A stretch of 64,000 nt of DNA. It comes from Actinoplanes couchii (GTDB taxonomy: Bacteria; Actinomycetota; Actinomycetes; Mycobacteriales; Micromonosporaceae). This document shows, piece by piece, positions 55,632-64,000 of this stretch; within the stretch, counting starts at the first letter, position 1; the number at the start of each line of letters is the position of its first letter. The notes beneath the pieces are model-generated. The model was not told where the DNA came from and made no database searches. It saw nothing but the letters and a program-made list of their open reading frames with translations. The stretch is from the NCBI RefSeq assembly GCF_016862075.1, contig NZ_BOMG01000023.1, forward strand, positions 114,398 to 178,397, written 5' to 3'. Both the position numbers and the translations under genes were made by a program.

Positions 55632-57749
55632 CTACTTGACCCCAGCCGCGTCCATCCCCCGAAGCTCCTTCTTGAGCTCGGAAACCTCATCCCGAATCCG
55701 GGCGGCAAGCTCGAACTGAAGATCCCGGGCAGCCCCCAGCATCTGCTCACTGAGGTCCTGAATCAACTGAGCAAGCTCAGCCCGGGCCATCCCCGCACGA
55801 GCCGGAACAGCAGCGGCCTTCCCGCGGGACCGGGTCTCCGGAACCGGAGCCTTCCCCCGGGACATCTGCCGCCCCGCCCCACCGACGAGCGCCCCGGAAA
55901 CGGCCTCGTCGGTGTCCTCGGCCTCCTTGTAGATGTCGTCGAGAATGTCGTGGATCTTCTTACGCAGAGCCTGCGGCTGGATCCCGTGGGCCTCGTTGTG
56001 AGCGATCTGCTTGGCCCGCCGGCGATCGGTCTCGTCGATGGCGTTCCGCATCGAGGGCGTGATCTTGTCCGCGTACATGTGGACCTCGCCGGACACGTTA
56101 CGGGCGGCACGCCCGATGGTCTGGATCAGCGATCGTCCACTGCGCAGGAACCCCTCCTTGTCGGCGTCGAGGATCGCGACCAGCGACACCTCGGGAAGGT
56201 CGAGGCCCTCCCGGAGCAGGTTGATGCCGACGAGGACGTCGTAGTCGCCCTTACGCAGCTCCTTGAGCAGCTCGACCCGGCGCAGGGTGTCCACCTCGGA
56301 GTGCAGGTAGCGAACCCGGATCCCGTTCTCCAGGAGATAGTCGGTGAGGTCCTCGGCCATCTTCTTGGTTAGCGTGGTGACCAGGACCCGCTCGTCGCGA
56401 TCGGTGCGCAGCTGGATCTCGTGCATCAGGTCGTCGATCTGGCCCTTGGTGGGTTTGACGACGACCTGCGGGTCGACCAGCCCGGTGGGCCGGATGACCT
56501 GCTCGACGAACTCGCCCTGGGCCTGCTCCATCTCCCAGTTTCCCGGGGTGGCGGAGAGGAAGACCATCTGCCCGACGCGCTCCAGGAACTCGTCGAACCG
56601 CAGCGGCCGGTTGTCGGCGGCGCTGGGCAGCCGGAACCCGTGCTCGATCAGGATCCGTTTGCGGGAGGCGTCCCCCTCATACATCCCGCCGATCTGCGGG
56701 ATGCTGACGTGCGACTCGTCGATGACGGTGACGAAGTCGTCGGGGAAGTAGTCGAGCAGCGTGTACGCCGGCTCGCCGAAGGTCCGCCCGTCCATGTGCA
56801 TCGAGTAGTTCTCGATGCCGTTGCAGAAGCCGACCTGGCGCATCATCTCGATGTCGTAGGTGGTCCGCATCCGCAGACGCTGGGCCTCGAGGAGCTTGCC
56901 CTGGCGCTCGAACTCGGCGAGCCGCTCGGCCAGCTCGGCCTCGATGTCGTTGATCGCCCGTTCCATCCGCTCCGGGCCCGCGCCGTAGTGCGTCGCCGGG
57001 AAGATGATCAGCTCGTCGACCTCGCGGACCACCTCGCCGGTGAGCGGGTGCAGGTAGTAGAGCTTCTCCACCTCGTCGCCGAACAGCTCGATGCGGATCG
57101 CGAGCTCTTCGTACGCCGGGATGATCTCCAGGGTGTCGCCGCGCACCCGGAACGTGCCGCGCTGGAAGGACATGTCGTTCCGCGCGTACTGGATGTCGAC
57201 CAGACGGCGGAGCAGCTTGTCGCGGTTGACGTCCTCGCCGACCTTGACCCGGACGGCGCGATCCACATATTCCTGCGGGGTGCCGAGACCGTAGATCGCG
57301 CTGACGGTGGCGACCACGATCGTGTCGCGCCGGGTCAGCAGGGACATGGTGGCCGAGTGCCGCAGCCGCTCGACCTCCTCGTTGACCGACGAGTCCTTCT
57401 CGATGTAGGTGTCGGTCTGCGCGATGTAGGCCTCTGGCTGGTAATAGTCGTAGTAACTGACGAAATATTCGACGGCGTTGTTGGGCAGCAGCTCCCGGAA
57501 CTCCTTGGCGAGCTGCGCGCACAGTGTCTTGTTGGGAGCCAGCACCAGCGCCGGCCGTTGCAGCCGCTCGATGAGCCAGGCCGTGGTGGCGCTCTTGCCG
57601 GTGCCGGTCGCGCCGAGCAGCACGGTGTTGCGGTCGCCGTGGCGGACCCGCCGCTCCAGCTCGTCGATCGCGGCGGGCTGGTCACCTGCCGGTTTGTAGT
57701 CGCTGACGACCTCGAACCGGCCGTCGAGTCGTGGGATGTCGAGCGCCAT
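55632..57749 (-). CDS. uvrB: Excinuclease ABC subunit B
   Basis: 705 residues. DEAD-like helicase fold with [18 protein letters not shown] near residue 45, [11 protein letters not shown] in the beta-hairpin that clamps [17 protein letters not shown] near residue 335, QTIGRAARN motif VI near residue 540, and the C-terminal UVR motif ([20 protein letters not shown]) that binds UvrC. ATG at 57749 chosen; the 34-residue extension is not conserved. Its -10 TACGGT lies 6 nt before the ATG. Confidence 0.97.
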   Translation of the reverse strand: MALDIPRLDGRFEVVSDYKPAGDQPAAIDELERRVRHGDRNTVLLGATGTGKSATTAWLIERLQRPALVLAPNKTLCAQLAKEFRELLPNNAVEYFVSYYDYYQPEAYIAQTDTYIEKDSSVNEEVERLRHSATMSLLTRRDTIVVATVSAIYGLGTPQEYVDRAVRVKVGEDVNRDKLLRRLVDIQYARNDMSFQRGTFRVRGDTLEIIPAYEELAIRIELFGDEVEKLYYLHPLTGEVVREVDELIIFPATHYGAGPERMERAINDIEAELAERLAEFERQGKLLEAQRLRMRTTYDIEMMRQVGFCNGIENYSMHMDGRTFGEPAYTLLDYFPDDFVTVIDESHVSIPQIGGMYEGDASRKRILIEHGFRLPSAADNRPLRFDEFLERVGQMVFLSATPGNWEMEQAQGEFVEQVIRPTGLVDPQVVVKPTKGQIDDLMHEIQLRTDRDERVLVTTLTKKMAEDLTDYLLENGIRVRYLHSEVDTLRRVELLKELRKGDYDVLVGINLLREGLDLPEVSLVAILDADKEGFLRSGRSLIQTIGRAARNVSGEVHMYADKITPSMRNAIDETDRRRAKQIAHNEAHGIQPQALRKKIHDILDDIYKEAEDTDEAVSGALVGGAGRQMSRGKAPVPETRSRGKAAAVPARAGMARAELAQLIQDLSEQMLGAARDLQFELAARIRDEVSELKKELRGMDAAGVK

Positions 57750-57761
57750 GCCACCACCGTA
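57750..57761 (-). promoter_or_regulatory. Leaderless-type promoter -10 of uvrB
   Basis: TACGGT (57756-57761, minus), 6 nt, ATG at 57749. The spacer contains GGTGG, so an ordinary start with a ribosome-binding site is an alternative. Confidence 0.4.
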
Positions 57762-58152
57762 CGTCGGGGGTACGACAAGTTTCGGCCCGGCCCGCGGGCG
57801 GCCCGGTGCCGGGTGGATCCCGGCGTGATCCGGCGTGCTGAGGGTGCACAATCAGTGCGTTGCCGGTCCCGCGGGGGCCGCTTAGCCTTGGCGTGGAGGC
57901 TGCCCGCGGCGGCCGCCGGCGCCGGGCCGAGAGTTCCGCCCGCACCGTGGTCGATGCGCTCCCGGACGCCCTGGCGAGAGCACCCTCGGTGGGTCACGCA
58001 CGACGTGATCCGGCCGCCGCGAGGACCTCCGAACCCCGATCAAGAGCCACACCCCGCCTCTCCGGTACGGGTGGGAAGAGCGCCCGTGGCCCCGGGTGGG
58101 AAGAGCGCCCGCGGCCCGTCCCCAGCGGGAACAGGTGCCCGTGGCCCGTGGC
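57762..58152. other. Intergenic region between uvrB and coaE
   Basis: About 390 bp. A plus-strand Arg-rich frame of 87 codons (GTG at 57893 to TAG at 58156) is open but unlike anything I know and probably not a gene. A 25-bp tandem repeat lies at 58069-58118. No LexA-type box was recognised in front of uvrB. Confidence 0.4.
58069..58118. repeat. 25-bp tandem repeat, two copies
   Basis: GGGTGGGAAGAGCGCCCGTG... at 58069-58093 repeats at 58094-58118 with two changes. Confidence 0.85.
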
Positions 58153-59349
58153 CTAGCGCTCCGGCTGCCACCCCGTCGCGATCGCCCAGTCGTCGGCCGC
58201 GATCGCCTCCGCCTCGAACCACGGCTCCTTCGCGTCCGCGTACCCCAACCGGTCCTGATGGTCGAGGGCCAACCGTGCCTTGGCCGCCGCGTAGGAGTCC
58301 CGCGCCTCCGGCACCGCCCGCAGGTGGTCGCGCATCAGCAGCGCGAACCGCCAGCCCGGCGAACCGGTGACCCGGACGTGCAGATTGACCCGGTACCCCG
58401 GGTCGGCGCAGCCGTGCAGCCGCTTCGGCCAGGTCCCGCCGGGAATTCCGTGCGCGTGATCCGACCAGGTCCCGGGCCGTTGCGGGAACCCGGCGGCGCC
58501 GAGCGGACCGGCCAGCGCGTCCGCCTCCTCCAGGGTCCGCACCCCGATCATCAGGTCGATGATGTCCTTGGCCGGCAGCCCGGGCACCGCCGTCGATCCG
58601 ATGTGGTGCACGCCGACGTGATCACCGGCGTGGCCGTCCAGGGCGTGCCGGATCCGGGCGATCAGCCGGTCCGCCGTGCACGGCCACCCCGGATCGGGCT
58701 GCACGATGCGCAACTCCGGGCTTTTCCTGACGGACCGCCCGGACCGCAGATTCCGCTCGAATTCCACCAGCCGGTCCCGCCACAGCTCGTCCACCCGCGC
58801 GTGCAGGGCGTCCAGATCGTCCCCGTTCGCCAGGAGCACGTCCCCGGCGGCACGTCGCTGCTGGTCGTCGGCCTGCGCGTCGATGCGGGCGTTCGCCTCG
58901 GCCTCGGACAGACCACGGATCCGGGTGAGACGTTCCAGCCGCACGGCGCGGTCCGCCATCACCACGATCACCAGCTGGTACGAGGGAGCGAGCCCCGTCT
59001 CCACCAGCAGCGGAACATCGTTCACCACGATCGCGTCCGGGGCGGCCGCGTGGGTCAGGGCGACCGCCCGGGCCCGTACCCGCGGATGAATGATCTTCTC
59101 CAGACGACGTCGCGCGGCCGTGTCACCGAAGACTCGCGCCCCCAGCGCCGGCCGGTCCAGCGCGCCCTCCGCGGTCAGCACGCCGTCGCCGAACGCCGCG
59201 ACGATCTCGGCCAGCCCGCCGGTGCCCGGCTCGACCACCTCGCGAGACAGCAGATCGGAGTCGATGATCACCGCACCGCGCTCGGCGAGACGCTTCGCGA
59301 CCGCGCTCTTGCCCGCACCGATTCCGCCCGTCAGCCCGACTCTCAGCAT
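58153..59349 (-). CDS. coaE: Dephospho-CoA kinase fused to GrpB (UPF0157) domain
   Basis: 398 residues. Residues 1-200 are CoaE: GLTGGIGAGKSAVAKRLAER at residue 5, VIIDSDLLSREVV, and HPRVRARA. It phosphorylates dephospho-CoA, the last step of CoA synthesis. Residues ~215-398 are a GrpB/UPF0157 nucleotidyltransferase-like domain (VGVHHIGSTAVPGLPAKDII, LHVRVTGSPGWRFALLMRDH). The fusion is common in actinobacteria. ATG at 59349. Confidence 0.94.
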   Translation of the reverse strand: MLRVGLTGGIGAGKSAVAKRLAERGAVIIDSDLLSREVVEPGTGGLAEIVAAFGDGVLTAEGALDRPALGARVFGDTAARRRLEKIIHPRVRARAVALTHAAAPDAIVVNDVPLLVETGLAPSYQLVIVVMADRAVRLERLTRIRGLSEAEANARIDAQADDQQRRAAGDVLLANGDDLDALHARVDELWRDRLVEFERNLRSGRSVRKSPELRIVQPDPGWPCTADRLIARIRHALDGHAGDHVGVHHIGSTAVPGLPAKDIIDLMIGVRTLEEADALAGPLGAAGFPQRPGTWSDHAHGIPGGTWPKRLHGCADPGYRVNLHVRVTGSPGWRFALLMRDHLRAVPEARDSYAAAKARLALDHQDRLGYADAKEPWFEAEAIAADDWAIATGWQPER

Positions 59350-59415
59350 GGGGTCAAGTATCCCGGTGCGGGTGGCCCGCCGGTGCCCGGGAGGTGACGT
59401 CTTCAACCATGGCGA

Positions 59416-59447
59416 AAGGCCGCCCCGACAGGTGTCGGGACGGCCTT
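59416..59447 (-). terminator. rpsA terminator
   Basis: A 15-bp stem with one mismatch (59416-59430 with 59433-59447), ending in CTTTCG on the minus strand, about 100 bp after the rpsA stop. Confidence 0.65.
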
Positions 59448-59543
59448 CCGGTGGTACTACCTACCGCTTACCGCGGGGATCAGTCGCTGCCGTCGGCGGG
59501 CCCTCCGTCGGCTCGGCGCCTGCTCCCCAGGCTCACCGCTGGA

Positions 59544-61055
59544 TCAGCTCTTGCCGCCGGCCAGCTTCTCGCGCAGAGCGGCGAGAGCCTCGTCGGTGGC
59601 CAGGGTGCCGACCGGCTCCTCGGCGGAACGCGTCGAGGTCGACGAGCTCGTGGAGGAGGAAGAGGACGACGAGGACGAGGTCACGCCGCCGACCGGAGCC
59701 GGGTTGAGCGCGGCCTCGGCGTCGGCCTCGCGGGACGCCTGAACCTGCTTGGTGTGGGCCTCCCAGCGCTCGCGGGCGTCGGCGTACTGCTTCTCCCACG
59801 TCTCGCGCTGCTTGTCGAAGCCCTCGAGCCACTCACCCGTCTCGGGGTCGAAGCCCTCCGGGTAAATGTAGTTGCCCTCGTTGTCGTACGTGGCGGCCAT
59901 GCCGTACAGCGTCGGGTCGAAGTGCTCCTCGCCCTCGACGAAGTTCTCGTTGGCCTGCTTGAGCGACAGCGAGATCCGGCGACGCTCGAGGTCGATGTCG
60001 ATGACCTTGACGAGGACGTCCGAACCGACCTGGACGACCTGCTCGGGCAGCTCGACGTGACGCTCGGCCAGCTCGGAGATGTGCACCAGGCCCTCGATGC
60101 CGTCGTCGACGCGGACGAACGCGCCGAACGGAACCAGCTTGGTGACCTTGCCCGGCACGATCTGGTTGATCGCGTGGGTCCGGGCGAACTGACGCCACGG
60201 GTCTTCCTGGGTCGCCTTCAGCGACAGCGAGACGCGCTCGCGGTCCAGGTCGACGTCGAGCACCTCGACCTCGACCTCCTGGCCGACCTCGACGACCTCG
60301 GAGGGGTGGTCGATGTGCTTCCAGGAGAGCTCGGAGACGTGCACGAGGCCGTCCACGCCACCCAGGTCAACGAAGGCACCGAAGTTGACGATGGAGGACA
60401 CGACGCCCTTGCGGACCTGGCCCTTCTGCAGCTTGTTGAGGAACTCGGTGCGAACCTCGGACTGCGTCTGCTCGAGCCAGGCGCGGCGGGACAGAACCAC
60501 GTTGTTGCGGTTCTTGTCCAGCTCGATGATCTTCGCCTCGAGCTCGCGGCCGACGTACGGCTGCAGGTCGCGGACACGACGCATCTCCACCAGCGAAGCC
60601 GGCAGGAAGCCACGGAGACCGATGTCGAGGATGAGGCCACCCTTGACGACCTCGATGACGGAGCCGCGAACGACGCCGTCGTCTTCCTTGATCTTCTCGA
60701 TGGTGCCCCACGCGCGCTCGTACTGCGCACGCTTCTTCGAGAGGATCAGGCGACCTTCCTTGTCCTCCTTGGTGAGGACGAGGGCTTCGATGTGGTCACC
60801 GACCGACACCACTTCCGCGGGGTCCACGTCATGCTTGATCGACAACTCGCGCGAGGGGATGACGCCCTCGGTCTTGTAGCCGATGTCGAGCAGGACCTCG
60901 TCCCGATCGACCTTGACGACGGTGCCTTCGACAATGTCGCCGTCGTTGAAGTACTTGATGGTCTCGTCGATGGCTGCGAGGAATGCTTCCTCGGAACCGA
61001 GATCGTCGATCGTGACCCGGTTGGCGCTCGAGGTGGCCTCGATGCTGCTCGTCAT
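59544..61055 (-). CDS. rpsA: 30S ribosomal protein S1
   Basis: 503 residues with four S1/OB repeats (for example GDIVEGTVVKVDRDEVLLDI near residue 35 and VSSIVNFGAFVDLGGVDGLV near residue 215). The two central repeats share VDGLVHVSELSWKHIDHPSE-type wording. The C-terminal ~60 residues are Ser-rich (SSSSSSSTSSSTSTRS), likely disordered. It brings mRNA to the ribosome. A ~190-nt leader is suggested by TTGCAA (61271-61276) and TAAGCT (61246-61251) on the minus strand with a 19-bp spacer. Confidence 0.97.
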   Translation of the reverse strand: MTSSIEATSSANRVTIDDLGSEEAFLAAIDETIKYFNDGDIVEGTVVKVDRDEVLLDIGYKTEGVIPSRELSIKHDVDPAEVVSVGDHIEALVLTKEDKEGRLILSKKRAQYERAWGTIEKIKEDDGVVRGSVIEVVKGGLILDIGLRGFLPASLVEMRRVRDLQPYVGRELEAKIIELDKNRNNVVLSRRAWLEQTQSEVRTEFLNKLQKGQVRKGVVSSIVNFGAFVDLGGVDGLVHVSELSWKHIDHPSEVVEVGQEVEVEVLDVDLDRERVSLSLKATQEDPWRQFARTHAINQIVPGKVTKLVPFGAFVRVDDGIEGLVHISELAERHVELPEQVVQVGSDVLVKVIDIDLERRRISLSLKQANENFVEGEEHFDPTLYGMAATYDNEGNYIYPEGFDPETGEWLEGFDKQRETWEKQYADARERWEAHTKQVQASREADAEAALNPAPVGGVTSSSSSSSSSTSSSTSTRSAEEPVGTLATDEALAALREKLAGGKS

Positions 61056-61365
61056 GTGGACAGTTGCTCCGAACGGATGGGATTAGTGGTGTCGCGCGCA
61101 CTCCACGGAACTGCCGCCGGAAACGACACGAGCGAGCCACACGACCACCCGGAGGGCGGTCTCATCAAAGCAGTCGATCATGCCGGGACCGGCGACCACG
61201 GAACCTGCTCCCTGCCGAGGTACACGTTCCGCGAGCGCATCGACTAGCTTACCGTGCGCATTACCACAGGTTGCAAGCCCTCCCGACTACAGCGGCACAT
61301 TGTCGGTCGAGAACCCGCCATCATGCCCCTTATGGGCCGAATACGGACGGCCGACACGCCTGCCG
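61056..61365. other. rpsA leader and divergent promoter region
   Basis: About 310 bp. Contains the putative rpsA promoter (-35 TTGCAA at 61271-61276, -10 TAAGCT at 61246-61251, minus strand). No S15- or S1-type autoregulatory fold was recognised by eye. Confidence 0.4.
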
Positions 61366-61377
61366 TACCGTTGCCGG
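61366..61377 (+). promoter_or_regulatory. Leaderless-type promoter -10 of the methyltransferase gene
   Basis: TACCGT (61366-61371), 6 nt, GTG at 61378. Confidence 0.45.
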
Positions 61378-62208
61378 GTGACCTCGTCCCACTCGTCCGA
61401 TGCCCCTTCGCCGGGCGACAGCGCCGTGCCGCGCGTCACCGAGACCGAGGCCCGCCGGGCGAACCGGGCCTGGTGGGACCTCGACGCCGACGATTATCAG
61501 GACGAGCACGGCGCCTTCCTCGGCGACGTCGACTTCGTCTGGTGCCCCGAGCGGCTGCGCGAGGCCGACGCACGGCTGCTGGGGGACGTACGCGGGAAAA
61601 GGATCCTGGAACTGGGGGCCGGCGCCGCCGCCGCCAGCCGCTGGCTGCGACGTGAGGGAGCTCACCCGGTCGCCCTGGATCTGTCGGCCGGCATGCTGCG
61701 GCACGCCGCCGACGCGGCCGGGCGCAGCGGGGTGCGGGTGCCGTTGGTGCAGGCCGACGGGATGGTCCTGCCGTTCGCCGACGCCAGCTTCGACATCGTG
61801 TGCACCGCCTTCGGCGCGATCCCCTTCGTCGCCGACTCGGCGGCGGCGATGCGCGAGGTCGCCCGGGTGCTGCGCCCCGGCGGCAGCTGGGTCTTCTCGG
61901 TCACACACCCGATGCGCTGGATCTTCTGGGACGAGCCGGACGAGAGCGGCCTACTGGCCCGCAATTCCTATTTCGACCGTACGCCGTACGTGGAACGCGA
62001 TGACTCCGGCACCGTCACCTACCTGGAACAACACCGCACCCTGGGCGACCGGGTGCGCGAGTTGGTGGGTGCCGGGTTTGTGCTCCGCGACCTGATCGAG
62101 CCGGAATGGCCGAAGGGGCACGAGCAGATCTGGGGCCAGTGGAGCCCACTGCGGGGGCGGCTGTTCCCGGGGACCGCCATCTTCGTCTGTGACCTGCCCA
62201 AGCGCTGA
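61378..62208 (+). CDS. Class I SAM-dependent methyltransferase
   Basis: 276 residues. RILELGAGAAAASRWLRREG near residue 75 (motif I), VALDLSAGMLRHAADAAG (post I), FDIVCTAFGAIPFV (motif II) and EVARVLRPGGSWVFS (motif III) are complete. Methyl acceptor unknown. The GTG at 61378 follows a -10-like TACCGT by 6 nt; the 66-residue upstream extension is rejected. Confidence 0.9.
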   Translation: MTSSHSSDAPSPGDSAVPRVTETEARRANRAWWDLDADDYQDEHGAFLGDVDFVWCPERLREADARLLGDVRGKRILELGAGAAAASRWLRREGAHPVALDLSAGMLRHAADAAGRSGVRVPLVQADGMVLPFADASFDIVCTAFGAIPFVADSAAAMREVARVLRPGGSWVFSVTHPMRWIFWDEPDESGLLARNSYFDRTPYVERDDSGTVTYLEQHRTLGDRVRELVGAGFVLRDLIEPEWPKGHEQIWGQWSPLRGRLFPGTAIFVCDLPKR

Positions 62209-62242
62209 CGCCCTTTTCTGCCGCCCTCCCGCCGCCCCCTTC

Positions 62243-62290
62243 TCCGCGTCTCCTGCCGCTTCCCCTCCGCGTCTCCTGCCGCTTCCCCTC
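62243..62290. repeat. ~24-bp tandem repeat in a polypyrimidine tract
   Basis: CTCCGCGTCTCCTGCCGCTT occurs twice in a C/T-rich stretch running from 62210 to 62400. Confidence 0.8.
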
Positions 62291-62437
62291 CACCTCCCCT
62301 CTCCACTTCTCCCGCCGTTCCCCTTCACACCCCTCCCGCCCCTCCTGCCGTTCCCCTCCGTCGCTCTTGCGACCCTCCTCCCGCCTTCTCTTGCGGCCGC
62401 TCTGTTTCCTGGCCGGGCCGGCGGGTATCCGAGGCCT

Positions 62438-62656
62438 ATGGCAAAAACTAACGAAAGCCTCGAAAAGGGCGAGAAGGTCAGCTGGCGGAGCCACGGCGAG
62501 ACCGTTCACGGCACCGTCCAGCGAAAGATCACCAAACGGACCACGGCGGCCGGACGAACCGTGGCGGCGTCCTCAGAGGAGCCGCAGTACCAGGTCAAGA
62601 GCGACAAAACCGGCAATGAGGCGGTCCACAAGCCGACGGCGCTGCGACATGACTGA
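62438..62656 (+). CDS. DUF2945 / HVA1-type TUDOR-domain protein
   Basis: 72 residues: KGEKVSWRSHGETVHGTVQR ... PQYQVKSDKTGNEAVHKPTA, the full small beta-barrel of the DUF2945 (hypervirulence-associated TUDOR) family. Role unknown. Its last 8 bases overlap the next gene (ATGACTGA), so both are translated together. Confidence 0.88.
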   Translation: MAKTNESLEKGEKVSWRSHGETVHGTVQRKITKRTTAAGRTVAASSEEPQYQVKSDKTGNEAVHKPTALRHD

Positions 62657-63155
62657 CACCGGGGTGTACGGCGATTTCCACCAGGCTGTGAACATGACCG
62701 CCACCGAACTGCGGCGCTGGCTGGACACCTCCGACTCCAAGGCCGCCGGCCAGAAGAAGGAGAACGGCCGGAAGAACGCCGCCGATCAGAAGGCCGGCGA
62801 AAAGGCGGAGCAGAGGGGCCGGCAGGGGGCCGAGCAGAAAAGCGACCAGAAGACGGGGCAGAAGGCCGGGCAGGGCACCGAGCAGAAGAGCGACCAGAAG
62901 GCGGGGAAGGACAGTCAAGAGGCGGGGCAGAAGGGCGGAACCGGCCCGGAGTCGACCGGCCACGCCTCCGGCCGCAAGATCGTCACCATTCTCGGCAAGA
63001 AGAAGACCGATCTCACCGAAGCCGACGAGAAGCACATGCAGAAGGTCGTCGGTTACGTACACCGCCACATGGCCCAGCGCCCATCCGGCGACATCACCGA
63101 CACCCGCTGGCGCCACTCCTTGATGAACTGGGGCCACGACCCCTTGAAGAACTGA
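62649..63155 (+). CDS. DUF3140 protein with a Gln/Lys/Gly-rich insertion
   Basis: 168 residues. The ends are DUF3140 (VNMTATELRRWLDTSDS at 15, and from ~110 SGRKIVTILGKKKTDLTEAD, HMQKVVGYVHRHMAQRP, DTRWRHSLMNWGHDP). Between them is a ~60-residue low-complexity segment of AGQ/EQKSDQK units, absent from the ordinary ~110-aa family. Coupled to the DUF2945 gene, a frequent pairing. Confidence 0.87.
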   Translation: MTDTGVYGDFHQAVNMTATELRRWLDTSDSKAAGQKKENGRKNAADQKAGEKAEQRGRQGAEQKSDQKTGQKAGQGTEQKSDQKAGKDSQEAGQKGGTGPESTGHASGRKIVTILGKKKTDLTEADEKHMQKVVGYVHRHMAQRPSGDITDTRWRHSLMNWGHDPLKN

Positions 63156-63220
63156 CCGCCCAGAGCACCCGGCCCACTCACGCCCATCAGACCCGCCCGC
63201 CCACTCACGGCCACCAGACC

Positions 63221-63300
63221 CGCCCGGTTGCCCCTTCGCCCGGTTGCCCCTTCGCCCGGTTGCCCCTTCGCCCGGTCGCCCCTTCGCCCGGTCGCCCCTC
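63221..63300. repeat. 16-bp tandem repeats, five units
   Basis: CGCCCGGTTGCCCCTT three times, then two units with GGTCG in place of GGTTG, the last ending CTC. Confidence 0.92.
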
Positions 63301-63321
63301 CGCCTGCTCGCCCGTTCACGC

Positions 63322-63602
63322 CCACCCGTCCGGACGAGGGACTGCCCACCCGCTCACCCTTCGCCCACTCGCCCCTTCGCCTAGCCGCCCTCCGCCTGCT
63401 CGCCCGTTCACGCCCATCCGTCCGGACGAGGGACCGCCGCGCGCTCGCCCGTCCGCGCCCGCTCCCGCCCACTTGCGTCTCCGCCCGCTCGCGCCCACCC
63501 GTCCGGACGAGGGACCACCGTCCGCTCGCCCATCCGCGCACGCACCCACTCCCGCCCACCCGCCCACTCGCCCGCTCGCGCCCACCCGTCCGGATGAGGG
63601 GC
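63322..63602. repeat. ~80-93-bp repeats with palindromic core
   Basis: CACCCGTCCGGACGAGGGAC or near copies at about 63322, 63415, 63495 and 63585. The core CGTCCGGACG is palindromic in three copies and mutated in the fourth. Confidence 0.85.
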
Positions 63603-63799
63603 CGCCGCCCGCTCGCCCATCCGCTCCGCCCCCGCGCACCCGTGCACGCTCGCCCGAGCAAGGGTCCGCCGTGCCGGTTGGGCCCCGGCCAAAGCGCACG
63701 GTGCCAGTCGACCGCACAATCGGCGGCCGAGGGCCGTCTCCGACCGCGGATTCACAGACCGGGAATCTCCCGTCCCGGAGTCAACGCCGGGCAGTTACG

Positions 63800-64000
63800 T
63801 CAAACCAGAGCCTGACGTTCACCGGAGCCGGAGCCTGGACCGGAGCTTGGGCCGAAGTCGAAGCCTGGGCCTGGGCTCAGACCGGAGTCGGGGCCTGGGC
63901 CAAAGCCGGGGTCTGGGCCGGGGACTGGACCTGGACCGGGGACTGGGTCTGGACCGGGGACTGGACCTGGACCGGGGACTGGGTCTGGACCGGGGACTGG
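63800..64000 (-). CDS. Pro/Gly-rich protein, C-terminal end (partial)
   Basis: A minus-strand frame of 66 codons enters from beyond base 64000 and stops at TGA (63802-63800). It reads as PVPGPD and PVPGPG units giving way to FGPGPDSGLSPGPGFDFG and SSGPGSGSGERQALV. The smooth decay of the repeat into a sensible hydrophilic C-terminus favours a real gene. The plus strand is also open here (GDWTWT units), which is less protein-like. Confidence 0.45.
   Translation of the reverse strand, partial: PVPGPDPVPGPGPVPGPDPVPGPGPVPGPDPGFGPGPDSGLSPGPGFDFGPSSGPGSGSGERQALV
63920..64000. repeat. 18-bp alternating tandem repeat
   Basis: GGGGACTGGACCTGGACC and GGGGACTGGGTCTGGACC alternate (63920-63991), with a further half unit to the window edge; a 36-bp higher-order period. 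Confidence 0.95.

Larger units (their letters stand above)
63156..63799. other. Minisatellite region
   Basis: No credible gene. Includes a 27-bp duplication (63173-63226), five 16-bp units (63221-63300) and four copies of a TCCGGA-centred motif (listed). Confidence 0.65.

Noticed and set aside
57893..58156. Arg-rich 87-codon plus-strand frame with a TAGCCT upstream
   Set aside because: Spacing to GTG is 4 nt, not 6, composition is low complexity, and a tandem repeat lies inside it.

Overview
The window is high-GC actinobacterial DNA. RbpA, WhiA, OpcA, a mycothiol-type maleylpyruvate isomerase-fold protein, SigE-like ECF factors, frequent GTG/TTG starts and many leaderless-type promoters point to a filamentous actinomycete. 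A Micromonosporaceae member such as Actinoplanes is my best guess from gene order and protein flavour; this is inference, not proof. I saw no rRNA, CRISPR array, transposase or plasmid/phage module.

Bases 1-33.5 kb are mostly conserved chromosomal backbone. Heme A synthesis (ctaA end, ctaB) is followed by a pentose-phosphate operon (tkt, tal, zwf, opcA, pgl). Next come an ECF sigma / membrane-protein pair, rbpA, secG, the lower-glycolysis operon gapA-pgk-tpiA, the whiA-yvcK-rapZ-uvrC cluster, a Rieske lipoprotein and uvrA. From 25.5 to 33.5 kb the content turns accessory: a polytopic membrane protein, a secreted Ser/Pro-rich protein, rsgA, a thiol-detoxification-like pair (DinB-fold + metallo-beta-lactamase fold), and an AT-richer coiled-coil/TIR gene. 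The TIR gene is bracketed by a 110-bp repeat with a 26-bp perfect hairpin on one side and a degenerate tRNA-Ser-like sequence on the other. A second ECF sigma / membrane partner pair follows.

Bases 34-47 kb hold a nucleobase/hydantoin-type permease with a coupled Asp/Glu-racemase-fold protein, a family of three small membrane proteins sharing a GR(I/V)HQ motif, a membrane glycosyltransferase coupled to a coiled-coil protein, a Gly/His/Asn-rich secreted protein, a 1625-residue Ser/Thr-kinase-ATPase-GAF-histidine-kinase protein, and its GntR neighbour.

Bases 47-62 kb return to translation and repair functions with unusual paralogs: a ClpP homolog lacking its catalytic Ser and His, a divergent L11 paralog, typA, terC behind a probable manganese riboswitch, VOC and GNAT proteins, uvrB, a coaE-GrpB fusion, rpsA, and a methyltransferase. 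The last 2 kb contain a DUF2945/DUF3140 pair, minisatellites, and the C-terminal end of a Pro/Gly-rich protein that enters from beyond the window.

The observations I rate highest are three. (1) A repeated ~72-bp stem-loop just 3' of typA and of uvrB, whose 26-nt loop is identical and whose arms differ by pairing-preserving changes. (2) A 110-bp repeat family around rsgA and the TIR gene. (3) A recurrent TAnnnT-N6/7-start codon arrangement implying leaderless mRNAs for about ten genes.
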